From positions 372,001 to 436,000 of the forward strand of contig NZ_CP025791.1 in NCBI RefSeq assembly GCF_002886045.1: DNA of 64,000 bases. The letters are read 5' to 3'. The notes beneath the pieces are model-generated. The model worked only from the letters and a program-made list of their open reading frames with translations, searched no databases and was not told the origin of the DNA. The stretch comes from Flavivirga eckloniae (GTDB taxonomy: Bacteria; Bacteroidota; Bacteroidia; Flavobacteriales; Flavobacteriaceae). Each line of letters opens with the position of its first letter. Within the stretch, counting starts at the first letter, position 1. The position numbers were made by a program, and so were the translations under genes. Positions 17,335 to 26,466 of the stretch are shown in pieces.

Positions 17335-18873
17335 CTATTTTGACACTTCTTCTTTAAAGTCTGGATTCATTAATACAATACCTTCAGATTGCGCTTTTAA
17401 ATAATCTGCCTTTGATGGTCTTGGTCTTATACGATACTTGGTTGGTAAACCCGTATCTCTAAAAAAATCATCATGCAGCTTAACTGCGGGTAAATGATCT
17501 TTTGTTACGTTTCTAATCTCCTCCAATCTGGATCGCATATTAAGCAGCACATCTTTATATTGGTCTATACCTGCCAGATTATTTAATTCATAAGGATCTT
17601 TAATAACATCGTAAAGCTCTTCCTCTGGTCTGGGAATTTCAAAACAACGCATTTGTGCTTCGTTAAGGGTACCTTTGTTTTTTTCCTCCACCATACTTTT
17701 CCAGGTTAAATCCCTAATAATATCTGCTGAAGGGGTATTAGGCAATTCTGGATAATAGTTCTTAATGTATTTATACTGCTTAGTTCTTACCGCTCGTGTA
17801 TAATCCTCGAAATCATGAAAATGGTCTTCGGCATAAATATCGTTTCTAATTTCAACAGAAGTATCCTTTAACATTGGCAAGAAGTTATAACCTTCAAACC
17901 CATCTAAGGGCTTCAAGCCAGCGATACTCATAAAAGTAGGTGCGATATCTACAGAGCTTACTAAATTATTATTTACACTGCCTGCTTTTATTTTTCCTGG
18001 CCATTTAGCGATCCATGGGGTTTTTATCCCGCCATCATACAAAGTTATTTTGTCTCTGGGAAATGCCCTGCCATTGTCTGAAATAAAAAGAACCATCGTA
18101 TTTTCGGAAACTCCTTGCGTCTCTAGTTCTTTAATAACTTGCCCTATGTAGTTATCCATTCTCGATACTTCATCATAATAAAGCGCAAAATCCTTTTTAG
18201 TCGCTTCGGTATTTGGCATGTATGGAGGTATTTCTACATCTTCAAAAGTATGTTGATTTTCTATGGTGTTTTCATAATACGGTCTGTGCGCATCTGCAGC
18301 TGCCAACCAAGTAAAAAACGGCTTATCTTTTGGGCGTTGTTTCAATAGTTTTACCCATTCGTCACAACCACTTCCATCACCTACCAATCGCCTGTCTATT
18401 CCTATAGGCGCATCTTTCCATTGCATTTCTAAAAACACATCAAAATCATCTTTTACATGATCTCCCATGTTATGTTTTCCCGCTAAACCTGTCCAATACC
18501 CAGAATTTTTTAACTCTTGAACAAACGTTTTAATATAATCCGGTAACGGCCATGATAGCTGTTCTGCATCTGTATTATGCGGATAAAGCCCCGATATAAT
18601 ACTGGTTCTGCTAGGGCTACAAGAGCTGGCTGTTAAAAAAGCCTGATTGAACAGCATACCATCGTTTGCCAATGCATCTAAATTTGGGGTTTTAATCGTT
18701 TTATGACCATATGGCCCTATATCATTCCAACTAACATCGTCTGCTATAATAAGTACGATATTAGGTTGTAATGTTTCTGGTTTTTCTTTCTTATCCTGAC
18801 AGGAAACTAACAAAACCAAACTCAAGAAAGTTATTGCACCACGTACGACACTTAGATTTTTAATACAAAACAT
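17335..18873 (-). CDS. Sulfatase, exported lipoprotein
   Basis: A 512-residue arylsulfatase-superfamily hydrolase. The lipobox LVSC puts the lipidated Cys at residue 25. Metal-binding aspartates are D45-D46 in IIADDVSWND. The sulfatase signature is C85-S-P-S-R89, so this is the cysteine type that must be converted to formylglycine. Further family residues are visible in GKHNMGDH and FISDNGRAF. The family (heparan N-sulfatase-like, S1) desulfates polysaccharides, which fits a marine algal-polysaccharide degrader. The true substrate cannot be read from sequence. No maturase gene is in the window. Confidence 0.92.
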   Translation of the reverse strand: MFCIKNLSVVRGAITFLSLVLLVSCQDKKEKPETLQPNIVLIIADDVSWNDIGPYGHKTIKTPNLDALANDGMLFNQAFLTASSCSPSRTSIISGLYPHNTDAEQLSWPLPDYIKTFVQELKNSGYWTGLAGKHNMGDHVKDDFDVFLEMQWKDAPIGIDRRLVGDGSGCDEWVKLLKQRPKDKPFFTWLAAADAHRPYYENTIENQHTFEDVEIPPYMPNTEATKKDFALYYDEVSRMDNYIGQVIKELETQGVSENTMVLFISDNGRAFPRDKITLYDGGIKTPWIAKWPGKIKAGSVNNNLVSSVDIAPTFMSIAGLKPLDGFEGYNFLPMLKDTSVEIRNDIYAEDHFHDFEDYTRAVRTKQYKYIKNYYPELPNTPSADIIRDLTWKSMVEEKNKGTLNEAQMRCFEIPRPEEELYDVIKDPYELNNLAGIDQYKDVLLNMRSRLEEIRNVTKDHLPAVKLHDDFFRDTGLPTKYRIRPRPSKADYLKAQSEGIVLMNPDFKEEVSK

Positions 18874-18880
18874 TGTTTAT

Positions 18881-18888
18881 CAAATTTA
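18881..18888 (-). promoter_or_regulatory. Possible -7 element for sulfatase
   Basis: The minus strand reads TAAATTTG, an exact TAnnTTTG match, but only 7 bp before the ATG. If it is used, the message is almost leaderless; it may instead be chance in AT-rich DNA. Confidence 0.35.
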
Positions 18889-19092
18889 TATAAACTAAAA
18901 ATAGTGATTTTAGTAGCCATTTATCAGTAATTGACCATACGTTATATAAATTTGGATTCTTTATGCTTAATCGAGATCAAATAGAAAATAATACATGGTT
19001 GAAGGGCTCCTGTAAATAGAGCATATGATTATTAAGAGGTCAAAAAATAGCATTTTAGGATTAGTGACAAAAAATTGATAAGCGTATAAAAT

Positions 19093-19150
19093 GAAGAATC
19101 TCTTCTTGTAACCTAAATCAAAAGATTATAGTTTTAAGAAGAGATTCTTC
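19093..19150. repeat. 15-bp perfect inverted repeat (long hairpin)
   Basis: GAAGAATCTCTTCTT at 19093-19107 and its exact reverse complement at 19136-19150 enclose 28 bases. After the right arm comes CAGTCGCTCCTCC. This has the look of a dispersed flavobacterial repeat rather than a terminator of a neighbouring gene, since no gene ends nearby. Confidence 0.7.
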
Positions 19151-19220
19151 AGTCGCTCCTCCCTGCCTGTCAGCAGCTATGGGGTATACACAAATATTGC
19201 TAATAATTCAATGAAGCATA

Positions 19221-19413
19221 GTTGACACTAATTTCACGGATTATCACGAATGGTTTAATGGTCATTGGTTACGAATAAATTAAAGAGTACTTTTGGGTTA
19301 GAATCGAATTTGTATTAACTGGTTCCAGACCCAAGGTCTCATTCTTGATTAGGTAAACAGATCATTTTTAACACCTTGCGATTGGTGTAAATTAGTGTAA
19401 TTCGTGTCCAGAC
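19221..19413. repeat. Pair of inverted CACGAAT/ATTCGTG repeats
   Basis: GACACTAATTTCACGGATT with CACGAAT (19223-19251) and GTGTAAATTAGTGTAATTC with GTGTCC (19386-19410) are degenerate inverted copies of each other. With the hairpin at 19093-19150 they are what I can recognise in the gap 18874-19511. I find no gene there. Confidence 0.55.
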
Positions 19414-19511
19414 TTGAGTCATAACTAAAAGAAATGTGTGTACATCGTAGCTGCAGAAAGACTTTTGAATGACAAAATAAATGATATTCAGTCTCGTATT
19501 ATTTTAACACC

Positions 19512-20900
19512 TTAAACACTAGCTACAGCTCCTATTTCCTCAATAAACTTATCGGCTAAGGTATCTGCTTCTTGTTGTGATTTAGCTTCGGTATATATTC
19601 TAATAATAGGTTCTGTATTACTCTTACGAAGGTGCACCCAACTATCTGGAAAATCTATCTTAACACCATCAATAGTAGTAAGCTGTTCATTTTGATAACG
19701 GTTTTCAATTTCCCTTAAAATACCATCAACATCCAAACCTGGTGTTAATTCAATCTTCTTCTTACTCATAAAGTAATTAGGATACGTTTTTCTAAGCTCG
19801 CTTACACTCATATTCTTTTCGGCCAATAAACTTAAAAATAGAGCAACACCAACTAGCGCATCACGTCCATAATGAGATTCTGGATAAATAATACCACCAT
19901 TACCTTCACCACCTATAACAACATGATTCTTTTTCATAAGCTTTACAACATTCACCTCTCCTACTGCACTGGCCTCATAAGTGCCACCGTGCTTTTCGGT
20001 TATATCTTTCAATGCTCTTGTAGAGCTCATATTACTAACGGTATTCCCTGGAGTTTTACTTAACACATAATCTGCACAGGCTACCAAAGTATATTCCTCG
20101 CCAAACATCTCACCATTTTCGTCCATGAAAGCCAAACGATCTACATCTGGATCTACCACAATACCAAAATCGGCACGCTCTTCGATCACTTTTTTCGATA
20201 AATCAGATAAATGCTCTTTTAACGGTTCGGGATTGTGCGGAAAATTTCCGTTAGGCTCGCAGAATAGTTTAACCACGTGTACGCCCAATCGTTCTAAAAG
20301 TAACGGAATAGCAATACCTCCTGTGGAATTTACACCATCAACCACCACTTTAAAACGAGATGCTTCAATAGGCTTAACCGTTACCAATGGTAAATCTAAA
20401 ACCTCAATGATATGTAAATCTATGTAAGCTTTGTTCTTTGTTATTTTCCCTAGGCTATCTACATCTGCAAAATTCATTTGGTCACTTTCTGCAATGTCCA
20501 GAATTTTTGCTCCTTCAACAGCATCTAAAAACTCGCCTTTTTCGTTTAACAACTTTAAAGCGTTCCACTGTTTCGGGTTATGACTTGCAGTTAGTATTAT
20601 ACCACCATCGGCATGTTCCATAGGGACGGCAACTTCTACCGTAGGTGTAGTAGAAAGTCCTAAATCAATTACATGAATCCCCATACCAACTAGCGTATTC
20701 ATAACTAAACTTTGAATCATCTTCCCAGAAATACGAGCATCTCTACCAACAACCACGCGGTAATTTTCTTTTTCCCTATTTTGTTTTAGCCATACGCCAT
20801 AAGCAGCAGCAAATTTAACAGCATCTATAGGCGTTAAGTTTTCGCCTACCTGTCCGCCAATAGTCCCTCTAATTCCTGAAATTGATTTTATAAGTGTCAT
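19512..20900 (-). CDS. glmM: Phosphoglucosamine mutase
   Basis: A 462-residue alpha-D-phosphohexomutase. The phosphoserine loop is TASHNPKQWNALK, the metal-binding loop is DPDVDRLAFMDENG, the sugar-binding loop is GEGNGG, and the phosphate-binding loop is RKSNTEPIIRIYTEA. The start MTLIKSISGIRGTIGG is typical of the Bacteroidota enzymes assigned as GlmM (glucosamine-6-P to glucosamine-1-P, for UDP-GlcNAc). A phosphomannomutase or phosphoglucomutase activity cannot be excluded from sequence. An exact -7 element lies 25 bp upstream, and the gene is divergent from the ACP phosphodiesterase gene. Confidence 0.92.
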   Translation of the reverse strand: MTLIKSISGIRGTIGGQVGENLTPIDAVKFAAAYGVWLKQNREKENYRVVVGRDARISGKMIQSLVMNTLVGMGIHVIDLGLSTTPTVEVAVPMEHADGGIILTASHNPKQWNALKLLNEKGEFLDAVEGAKILDIAESDQMNFADVDSLGKITKNKAYIDLHIIEVLDLPLVTVKPIEASRFKVVVDGVNSTGGIAIPLLLERLGVHVVKLFCEPNGNFPHNPEPLKEHLSDLSKKVIEERADFGIVVDPDVDRLAFMDENGEMFGEEYTLVACADYVLSKTPGNTVSNMSSTRALKDITEKHGGTYEASAVGEVNVVKLMKKNHVVIGGEGNGGIIYPESHYGRDALVGVALFLSLLAEKNMSVSELRKTYPNYFMSKKKIELTPGLDVDGILREIENRYQNEQLTTIDGVKIDFPDSWVHLRKSNTEPIIRIYTEAKSQQEADTLADKFIEEIGAVASV

Positions 20901-20924
20901 GTAGTTAGTTTCAAATTAAAAAAA

Positions 20925-20932
20925 CAAATATA
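20925..20932 (-). promoter_or_regulatory. -7 element for glmM
   Basis: The minus strand reads TATATTTG, exact to the TAnnTTTG consensus, 25 bp before the glmM ATG. Confidence 0.6.
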
Positions 20933-20940
20933 CAATTGTA

Positions 20941-20964
20941 ATTCGTAAATCGAAATTCGTAAAT
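20941..20964. repeat. Short direct repeat ATTCGTAAAT
   Basis: Two copies of ATTCGTAAAT with a 14-bp period stand just before the ATG at 20972, between divergent genes. They could be a regulatory site or part of a dispersed repeat. Confidence 0.4.
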
Positions 20965-20971
20965 TACACAA

Positions 20972-21565
20972 ATGAACTACCTTGCTCACATTTATCTATC
21001 AGGAGAAAATGACCTCGTTACTATTGGAAACTTTATTGCCGATGGTATTAAAGGTCAAGCCTATAAAAAGTATACAAAAGATCTACAAACCGGCATTTTA
21101 TTACACCGTAACATAGACACGTTTACCGATGCCCATAAAACGGTAAGACAAAGCACCAAACGGTTACATAAAAAATATGGTCATTATTCCGGAATTATTG
21201 TCGATATCCTTTACGACCATTTTCTTGCCAAAAACTGGAGTAAATACAACGATTTACCTTTGGAAGCCTATGCTAAGGGCTTTTATGATTCTTTAGAAAA
21301 TCATTACGATATACTTCCGCCCCGAATACAAAAAATGATGCCTTATATGATTGCCGATAATTGGCTTTTAAGCTATGCTTCCATTCAAGGGATTACCAAA
21401 GTCCTGGAGGGTATGAATAGAAGAACGCAATTTAAATCCGGAATGCATAAAGCCGTTATTGAGCTTAAAGAATTTTATTCGGAATTTGAAAATGAGTTTA
21501 CTCTGTTTTTTAACGAACTAATAATCTTTTCCAAACAAAAACTTGAAGAATTAAACGAGATATAA
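20972..21565 (+). CDS. Acyl carrier protein phosphodiesterase-like protein (DUF479/AcpH family)
   Basis: A 197-residue all-helical protein starting MNYLAHIYLSGENDLVTIGNFIADGIKG. Histidine/aspartate motifs LLHRNIDTFTDAH and VDILYDHFLAKNW follow. These are the HD-like metal ligands of the DUF479 family, whose E. coli member AcpH removes the phosphopantetheine arm from acyl carrier protein. The stop is 3 bp before the ATG of the gamma-glutamyltransferase gene, so the two are coupled in one operon. Confidence 0.88.
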   Translation: MNYLAHIYLSGENDLVTIGNFIADGIKGQAYKKYTKDLQTGILLHRNIDTFTDAHKTVRQSTKRLHKKYGHYSGIIVDILYDHFLAKNWSKYNDLPLEAYAKGFYDSLENHYDILPPRIQKMMPYMIADNWLLSYASIQGITKVLEGMNRRTQFKSGMHKAVIELKEFYSEFENEFTLFFNELIIFSKQKLEELNEI

Positions 21566-21568
21566 CTT

Positions 21569-23257
21569 ATGAAACGACTACTCTACGTCTTTTTATTGTT
21601 AGCCCTTTGCTTTGCTTGTAAAAAAGCCGATAAGCCTAAAAAAACAGGTTTAATTACCAAAAATGCCATGGTTGTTTCTGCTCGTGTTGAAGCTTCAAAA
21701 ATAGGCAGCGATATTCTTAAAAAAGGCGGTAATGCGTTTGATGCTATGGCTTCCATGCAATTGGCTTTAGCCGTTGCCTACCCTTATGCTGGAAATTTAG
21801 GTGGTGGTGGATTTATGGTTTATCGAAAATCTGATGGTGAAATCGGATCTTTAGACTTTAGAGAAAAGGCGCCTTTAGCGGCTACAAGAGATATGTATCT
21901 GGATGAGAATGGCGACGTACTACCCGAAAAAAGCACCTTAGGAGCCATGGCTGTTGGTGTACCTGGTTCTGTAGCTGGTATTTTTGCTGTTCATGAAAAA
22001 TTTGGCAGCTTGCCGATGGAAGATATTATAAAACCATCTATTAATCTGGCATACAGAGGCGTTGTAGTTACACAAAAGCAGGAAACCAGAATAAAAAAGT
22101 ACCAACCTCTTTTCTTAAAGGCTAATAAAGACTCCATTATATTTAGCAAATCATGGAAGTATGGCGATACCATCAAGTATCCTGCTTTTGCAAAAACCTT
22201 AGAGCGTCTTTTACAACATGGAAAAGATGAATTTTACAAAGGTGAGACTGCCAAACGTTTAGTAAAGTTTCTTAAGGAAAATGGTGGTATAATAACCGAA
22301 GAGGACTTAGCTAGATATACGGTTAAATGGCGTACTCCAACAACGTTTATGTACGACGATTTAAAAATTATTTCCATGCCGCCACCATCTAGCGGTGGTA
22401 TTTGTTTGGCACAAATAATGAAAATGATCGAACCGTACGATTTGGATAAATTCGGACACAATTCTGTTAAAGCCATACAGGTTATAACTGAAGCAGAGCG
22501 TCGAGCCTATGCCGATAGAAGTTTTTATTTAGGAGACCCCGATTTTGTTAACATACCTAGCGATACATTAATAAGTACACTCTATTTAAATGATAGAATG
22601 CAAACATTTTCCTTTGAAAAAGCTACATCCTCTAAAGATGTATCACATGGTGATGTTCAGGTTATTGAAAGCGATGAAACCACCCACTACTCTATTATCG
22701 ATCAATTCGGAAATGCTGTATCTGTAACCACAACCATAAATGGTGCCTACGGATCGAAATTATACTGCTCTGAACTCGGATTCTTTTTAAACAACGAAAT
22801 GGACGATTTTAGTAGTAAGCCGGGGGTCCCCAATATGTTCGGGCTTATTGGTGGCGATGCCAATAGCATTCTTCCAGAAAAACGCATGTTAAGCGCAATG
22901 ACGCCAACTATAGTCGAAAAAAACGGTAAATTATTCATGAGTGTTGGTACTCCTGGAGGATCGACTATTATTACCTCTGTTATGCAAACCATTCTTAATG
23001 TACATGAGTTTAACATGACCATGCAAGAAGCGGTAAATGCCCCTCGTTTTCATCACCAATGGTTACCAGATGAAATTAGAATGGAACCAAACCTGTTTGA
23101 ACGCTCCTTAATTCTTCAACTGGAAAAACTAGGATATCCCATAAACGAAAAAGATTCGCCTGTAATAGGCAAGGTCGACGGAATACTTGTTTTAGATGAT
23201 GAAATGTTAGAGGGTGGTGCAGATTATCGAGGGGATGATACGGCTGTCGGTTTTTGA
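21569..23257 (+). CDS. ggt: Gamma-glutamyltransferase (glutathione hydrolase), lipoprotein
   Basis: A 562-residue N-terminal-nucleophile hydrolase exported as a lipoprotein (CFAC, lipidated Cys17). Self-cleavage would occur before T371 in ETTHYSIIDQFGNAVS, giving large and small subunits. Substrate-binding elements are NLGGGGFM, REKAP, PPPSSGGI and GTPGGSTIITSV. It hydrolyses or transfers the gamma-glutamyl group of glutathione-like peptides in the periplasm. It follows the ACP phosphodiesterase gene after 3 bp. The length and motif order are normal. Confidence 0.94.
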   Translation: MKRLLYVFLLLALCFACKKADKPKKTGLITKNAMVVSARVEASKIGSDILKKGGNAFDAMASMQLALAVAYPYAGNLGGGGFMVYRKSDGEIGSLDFREKAPLAATRDMYLDENGDVLPEKSTLGAMAVGVPGSVAGIFAVHEKFGSLPMEDIIKPSINLAYRGVVVTQKQETRIKKYQPLFLKANKDSIIFSKSWKYGDTIKYPAFAKTLERLLQHGKDEFYKGETAKRLVKFLKENGGIITEEDLARYTVKWRTPTTFMYDDLKIISMPPPSSGGICLAQIMKMIEPYDLDKFGHNSVKAIQVITEAERRAYADRSFYLGDPDFVNIPSDTLISTLYLNDRMQTFSFEKATSSKDVSHGDVQVIESDETTHYSIIDQFGNAVSVTTTINGAYGSKLYCSELGFFLNNEMDDFSSKPGVPNMFGLIGGDANSILPEKRMLSAMTPTIVEKNGKLFMSVGTPGGSTIITSVMQTILNVHEFNMTMQEAVNAPRFHHQWLPDEIRMEPNLFERSLILQLEKLGYPINEKDSPVIGKVDGILVLDDEMLEGGADYRGDDTAVGF

Positions 23258-23330
23258 AAATTTTACTTCTATAACACGATAGGATTTAATAATTTAGACC
23301 TTTATTATAAGTCACCGAATACAAGGTTTA

Positions 23331-24053
23331 ATGACAAAGAAATCTAAAAAAATATTTAAAATTATATCTGGGACCGTTATATTTCTCACATTGCCCAGCT
23401 TTTTATTTTTTGGATTTTTATTCTTTAAATATAACGAAGATTTGCCTACAGGTGTGCAGGGCAAAGAAGCCGATGCTTTAGCATACAAAATGTTGGAAGC
23501 TTTGGATTATGATGCTTTTAAAAGTACCAATTATATTGAATGGTCATTTAAAAACAGACACCACTATAAATGGGACAAAGAAAATAACGTCTGTCAGGTT
23601 TACTGGAAGGATTTTAAAGTAAATTTAGATTTAAACGACGAAACCAATCATAAAGCTTTTGTACATAGTTTTAAAGTTGAGAGCGACATGGCAAAAGGAC
23701 TTATAGAAAAAGCCGTAAAATACTTTAATAATGATTCCTTTTGGTTACTTGCTCCTTATAAGGTGTTCGACGAAGGTGCAGAGCGAAGAGTCGTAAAACT
23801 TAACAATGGTAATAAAGCGCTTTTGGTTACTTATACCTCAGGAGGGCTTACACCAGGAGATTCCTATTTGTGGCTTCTTGATAGTTTGGGCAAACCTACT
23901 TCATTTAAAATGTGGACATCGCTACTTCCAATTGATGGTGTTGAAGCTACATGGAATAATTGGACTACTACCGAAAGTGGTGCCCAACTGCCAACCTTTC
24001 ATAATTTACTTGTTTTTGGGATTGAAATAAACCATGTTAAAGGAACATTATAA
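23331..24053 (+). CDS. Membrane-anchored hypothetical protein
   Basis: A 240-residue protein with one N-terminal transmembrane helix (residues about 9-29, IISGTVIFLTLPSFLFFGFLF) and a periplasmic domain. The domain has regularly spaced strands (YIEWSFKNRHHYKWDKENN, CQVYWKDFKVNLDL, LLVTYTSGGLTPGDSYLWLLD, PTSFKMW) that suggest a LolA-like half-barrel. I do not recognise a named family with certainty; similar flavobacterial proteins are uncharacterised. It lies 73 bp after ggt and may be cotranscribed. Confidence 0.75.
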   Translation: MTKKSKKIFKIISGTVIFLTLPSFLFFGFLFFKYNEDLPTGVQGKEADALAYKMLEALDYDAFKSTNYIEWSFKNRHHYKWDKENNVCQVYWKDFKVNLDLNDETNHKAFVHSFKVESDMAKGLIEKAVKYFNNDSFWLLAPYKVFDEGAERRVVKLNNGNKALLVTYTSGGLTPGDSYLWLLDSLGKPTSFKMWTSLLPIDGVEATWNNWTTTESGAQLPTFHNLLVFGIEINHVKGTL

Positions 24054-24172
24054 TTTTTTAATGTTTTTTTCTTACTAGCAATATTTATTTAATTCACTAA
24101 TCATTTTTCGTTAAAAAAACTGTAAGCCAAAAGTTTACACGCTTTAAACATACGGCTTGAATATTTAATTTA

Positions 24173-24670
24173 ACCTGAGTTCGACATAAAAATGATTGTA
24201 TTTTAACGTAATCTTGCTTAAGAATTCAAGGTGTTCCTCCCTTTTAAAAAGGGAGGTGGATCCCGATTTCATCGGGATTCGGAGGGTTATATTTGTTTGT
24301 TATTTTTAATAAAACTCCTCTTTCTTCCTATTTTTATCAAAATCGAAATTCATTTCTCGGCTTTAATTTTAAGAGGAGAGCACTGTAACGGTAAAAAAAT
24401 AGTTCTGAAACAAGTCTGGGTCACACACCGACATAAATTCTCTTATCCAAAATTCATGTTATTTTATTAAAAATAAACAACTTACGGTTTATCTCAGGAG
24501 CGCAGTCGAAACCTATTTAAACTTTCAGGTTTTAATGACCTTTCGTTAAGCTTTGCTAGGTGTCTTCAATATAAAATACATTTTATATTTCGATAATGCT
24601 CAAGGAGACAAACACTTTATATTATTGGCTTTCACACCTAAAACAGGCTTGTTCTTATGTCGACTCAGGT
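24173..24670. repeat. About 500-bp repeat-laden block with inverted ends
   Basis: The left end ACCTGAGTTCGACATA (24173-24188) and right end TATGTCGACTCAGGT (24656-24670) are inverted repeats differing by one inserted base; flanking AATTTA/TAAATT also pairs. Inside are the CCTCCC and ATCCCGAT palindromes (24236-24278), a TCGACTGCGCTC-type repeat (24495-24513) and an AATATAAAAT palindrome (24568-24589). No transposase is present. It may be a non-autonomous element or a nest of dispersed repeats. The rest of the gap 24054-25028 is AT-rich without a supported gene. Confidence 0.5.
24236..24278. repeat. Double palindrome CCTCCCTTTT / ATCCCGAT
   Basis: Two adjacent hairpins: CCTCCCTTTT with AAAAGGGAGG, then ATCCCGAT-TTC-ATCGGGAT. 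GC-rich double hairpins of this kind in AT-rich intergenic DNA look like a dispersed repeat family. Confidence 0.7.
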
Positions 24671-24947
24671 AAATTTAATAACTATTAAACGCTATGTGTG
24701 CTCTTAAAATCACTTTGAGACAATTATTTCTCCTTTAAAGATAATTTTAATCCTATTACTTTGGTAAACAAATAATTATTATTAATAATTGAAGCCCCAA
24801 ACGAACTTAGCAATGCTAATTCGGTGATTAAATCTATTGATTTTATTTATCTATAATTCTCCCTATTAACACCTAATTACTCTAATCTTAAATAAACAAC
24901 TAATGAAAACTGGTATTAACATATCTGGAATAAATAGTAATTACACC

Positions 24948-24973
24948 AAATACCGTTAACGTTAACGGTATTT
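24948..24973. promoter_or_regulatory. 26-bp perfect palindrome upstream of a small secreted protein
   Basis: The sequence is its own reverse complement over 26 bp, centred on GTTAACGTTAAC with TACC/GGTA and AAA/TTT outside. It ends 55 bp before the ATG at 25029. The symmetry without a loop suggests a dimeric or tetrameric regulator operator rather than a terminator. Confidence 0.6.
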
Positions 24974-25028
24974 CATTTTTCCTAATATAATAATACAACA
25001 ACAATTAAACCTTTAAATACTTTTATTT

Positions 25029-25439
25029 ATGAAAACAAACATTAAATCTTTAAGTTTAAAAGCAGCTGTTTTATGTCTATTTTTTATCTGTTCTGGCTTC
25101 TTTATAGAGCAAACAGCTTTCAATGAAGCACCATCAGATAATAAATTAACCGACTCATGTACTGGGTATTTCATTTACTCTATATTCGATACAACTCATC
25201 AGGGAAGTAGCATGAATTTTCATATTTACGATGGAAATGGTCACTATGCAGATAACTCACAATACGATTGGACTCTAAGAGATATGGATGGAAATACTAT
25301 AAAAGAATACTATAATCAAACCCCATATTTTAGTATGCCTTTTAATGTATCTCCTGGATCATATATCGTATCTGGAGCTTACCATGGTTCTGGTTCTTGC
25401 TACGGATCTGTATATAAAACCATTACTGTCACCCCTTAA
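25029..25439 (+). CDS. Small secreted protein with a single beta-sandwich domain
   Basis: A 136-residue exported protein. Signal segment at residues about 10-28 (LKAAVLCLFFICSGFFIEQ) is followed by a domain with two cysteines (SCTGYFIYSIFD near the start, GSCYGSVYKTITVTP at the end) that could form a disulfide. The pattern YDWTLRDMDGNTI, PYFSMPFNVSPGSYIVSG resembles an Ig-like or CarboxypepD_reg-like beta-sandwich. I do not recognise the family. It is monocistronic: a striking palindrome lies upstream and a terminator downstream. Confidence 0.72.
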   Translation: MKTNIKSLSLKAAVLCLFFICSGFFIEQTAFNEAPSDNKLTDSCTGYFIYSIFDTTHQGSSMNFHIYDGNGHYADNSQYDWTLRDMDGNTIKEYYNQTPYFSMPFNVSPGSYIVSGAYHGSGSCYGSVYKTITVTP

Positions 25440-25483
25440 TCAATCATAAAAATAAAGTTTATAACTGCTTTATTCCTAAAAAG

Positions 25484-25515
25484 AAAAGCCCCTTTAACAG
25501 GTGGCTTTTGTTTAT
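25484..25515 (+). terminator. Intrinsic terminator
   Basis: AAAAGCC and GGCTTTT stem with a 12-base loop, followed by TGTTT. It lies 45 bp after the stop of the small secreted protein gene. Confidence 0.75.
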
Positions 25516-25551
25516 AACATGTTTGTTGTACTGTTAGCTACCAACAAAATA

Positions 25552-26076
25552 TTACTTACTACGTTGTCCAACAAAATTATGACTCTTCGATTTAAACAAC
25601 ACATTAAAACTAGTTAAACTCCCATAAATTCTAGTAATATATTGTTGTAAATCTATTTTGCCCTGTTCACTTAAATCACTTGAATTAATACGCTGCTCCA
25701 TAACACGTAATCGATCTCTCACCATGGTTATTTTATGAAAAAACGTATCTATTGGCAATTCATAAGGTTTTAAACTATCGTCGGCAGGCTCTAAAATCAA
25801 TTTACCACCTTTATATTTATCGGCAATAGGCACAACTTCGCTAACATCGCTCCATTTCTTTAAAATTTCTACCAAACTACTTTCAACATCAAAAAAACTA
25901 ACCGTATCTACATCGCCATCTGCCGCTTCAATAACATCAAATTCACTATCCAGATCGATAGTTTCTAATCCACTATCAATAAACGTTACCCAATAATGCT
26001 GCGTAGTTACATTAGTTACCACCCCTTTTCCATATTCCGGATGCTCTATTCTTGAGCCTATTCCTAATAATTTCAT
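25552..26076 (-). CDS. Conserved flavobacterial protein with N-terminal tudor/KOW-like domain
   Basis: A 174-residue soluble protein. I choose the ATG at 26076 (MKLLGIGSRIEHPEYGKG) because the conserved part begins there; an in-frame ATG 13 codons upstream is in a poor context. Residues 6-40 (IGSRIEHPEYGKGVVTNV, YWVTFIDSG) resemble the small SH3/tudor-like domain at the C-terminus of UvrD/PcrA helicases. The rest is helical, with RDRLRVMEQRINSSDLSEQGK. Function unknown; nucleic-acid or polymerase contact is only a suggestion from the domain. Confidence 0.78.
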   Translation of the reverse strand: MKLLGIGSRIEHPEYGKGVVTNVTTQHYWVTFIDSGLETIDLDSEFDVIEAADGDVDTVSFFDVESSLVEILKKWSDVSEVVPIADKYKGGKLILEPADDSLKPYELPIDTFFHKITMVRDRLRVMEQRINSSDLSEQGKIDLQQYITRIYGSLTSFNVLFKSKSHNFVGQRSK

Positions 26077-26466
26077 TTTAATATCTTCGATTTTATATTT
26101 AGTTAAACTTAACACTACTAAAAAACTGATTTTTAAATTCTATTCAATCAAAAAAAAAATCAGATTTATAGTTTCGTTTCCAAATATGCTAAATATTATC
26201 ATAAAATTTTGTTAAAATCAGATTTAAATAGGTTTTGCGAATACCCCCATAAAAGAAATGGTTTCAAACTAAAAACTAAGCCTTATTTTACGTCCAACAC
26301 TTTCCAACAGAACCCACTTATAATAAAACCCATTAGTTCTAGAAAACACCCCCTATTTTTTAAGAGGTAGGCATGAAATTTTTGCCTCTTTAACCATAAC
26401 AAAAATCATTGCTCATGTAAAGGTAAACGCTTATATTTATTAGGAGTAACACAAAAACGCCTATTC

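Noticed and set aside
18874-19511. Possible small RNA gene or lost gene in the 640-bp gap
   Set aside because: Only repeats and AT-rich DNA were seen, with no promoter plus terminator pair.
23806-24030. 74-codon frame inside the membrane-anchored protein gene
   Set aside because: Shifted frame of a gene with a better signal; no independent evidence.
24231-24470. 79-codon open frame on the plus strand
   Set aside because: It crosses the CCTCCC and ATCCCGAT palindromes, so it is repeat sequence and not a gene.
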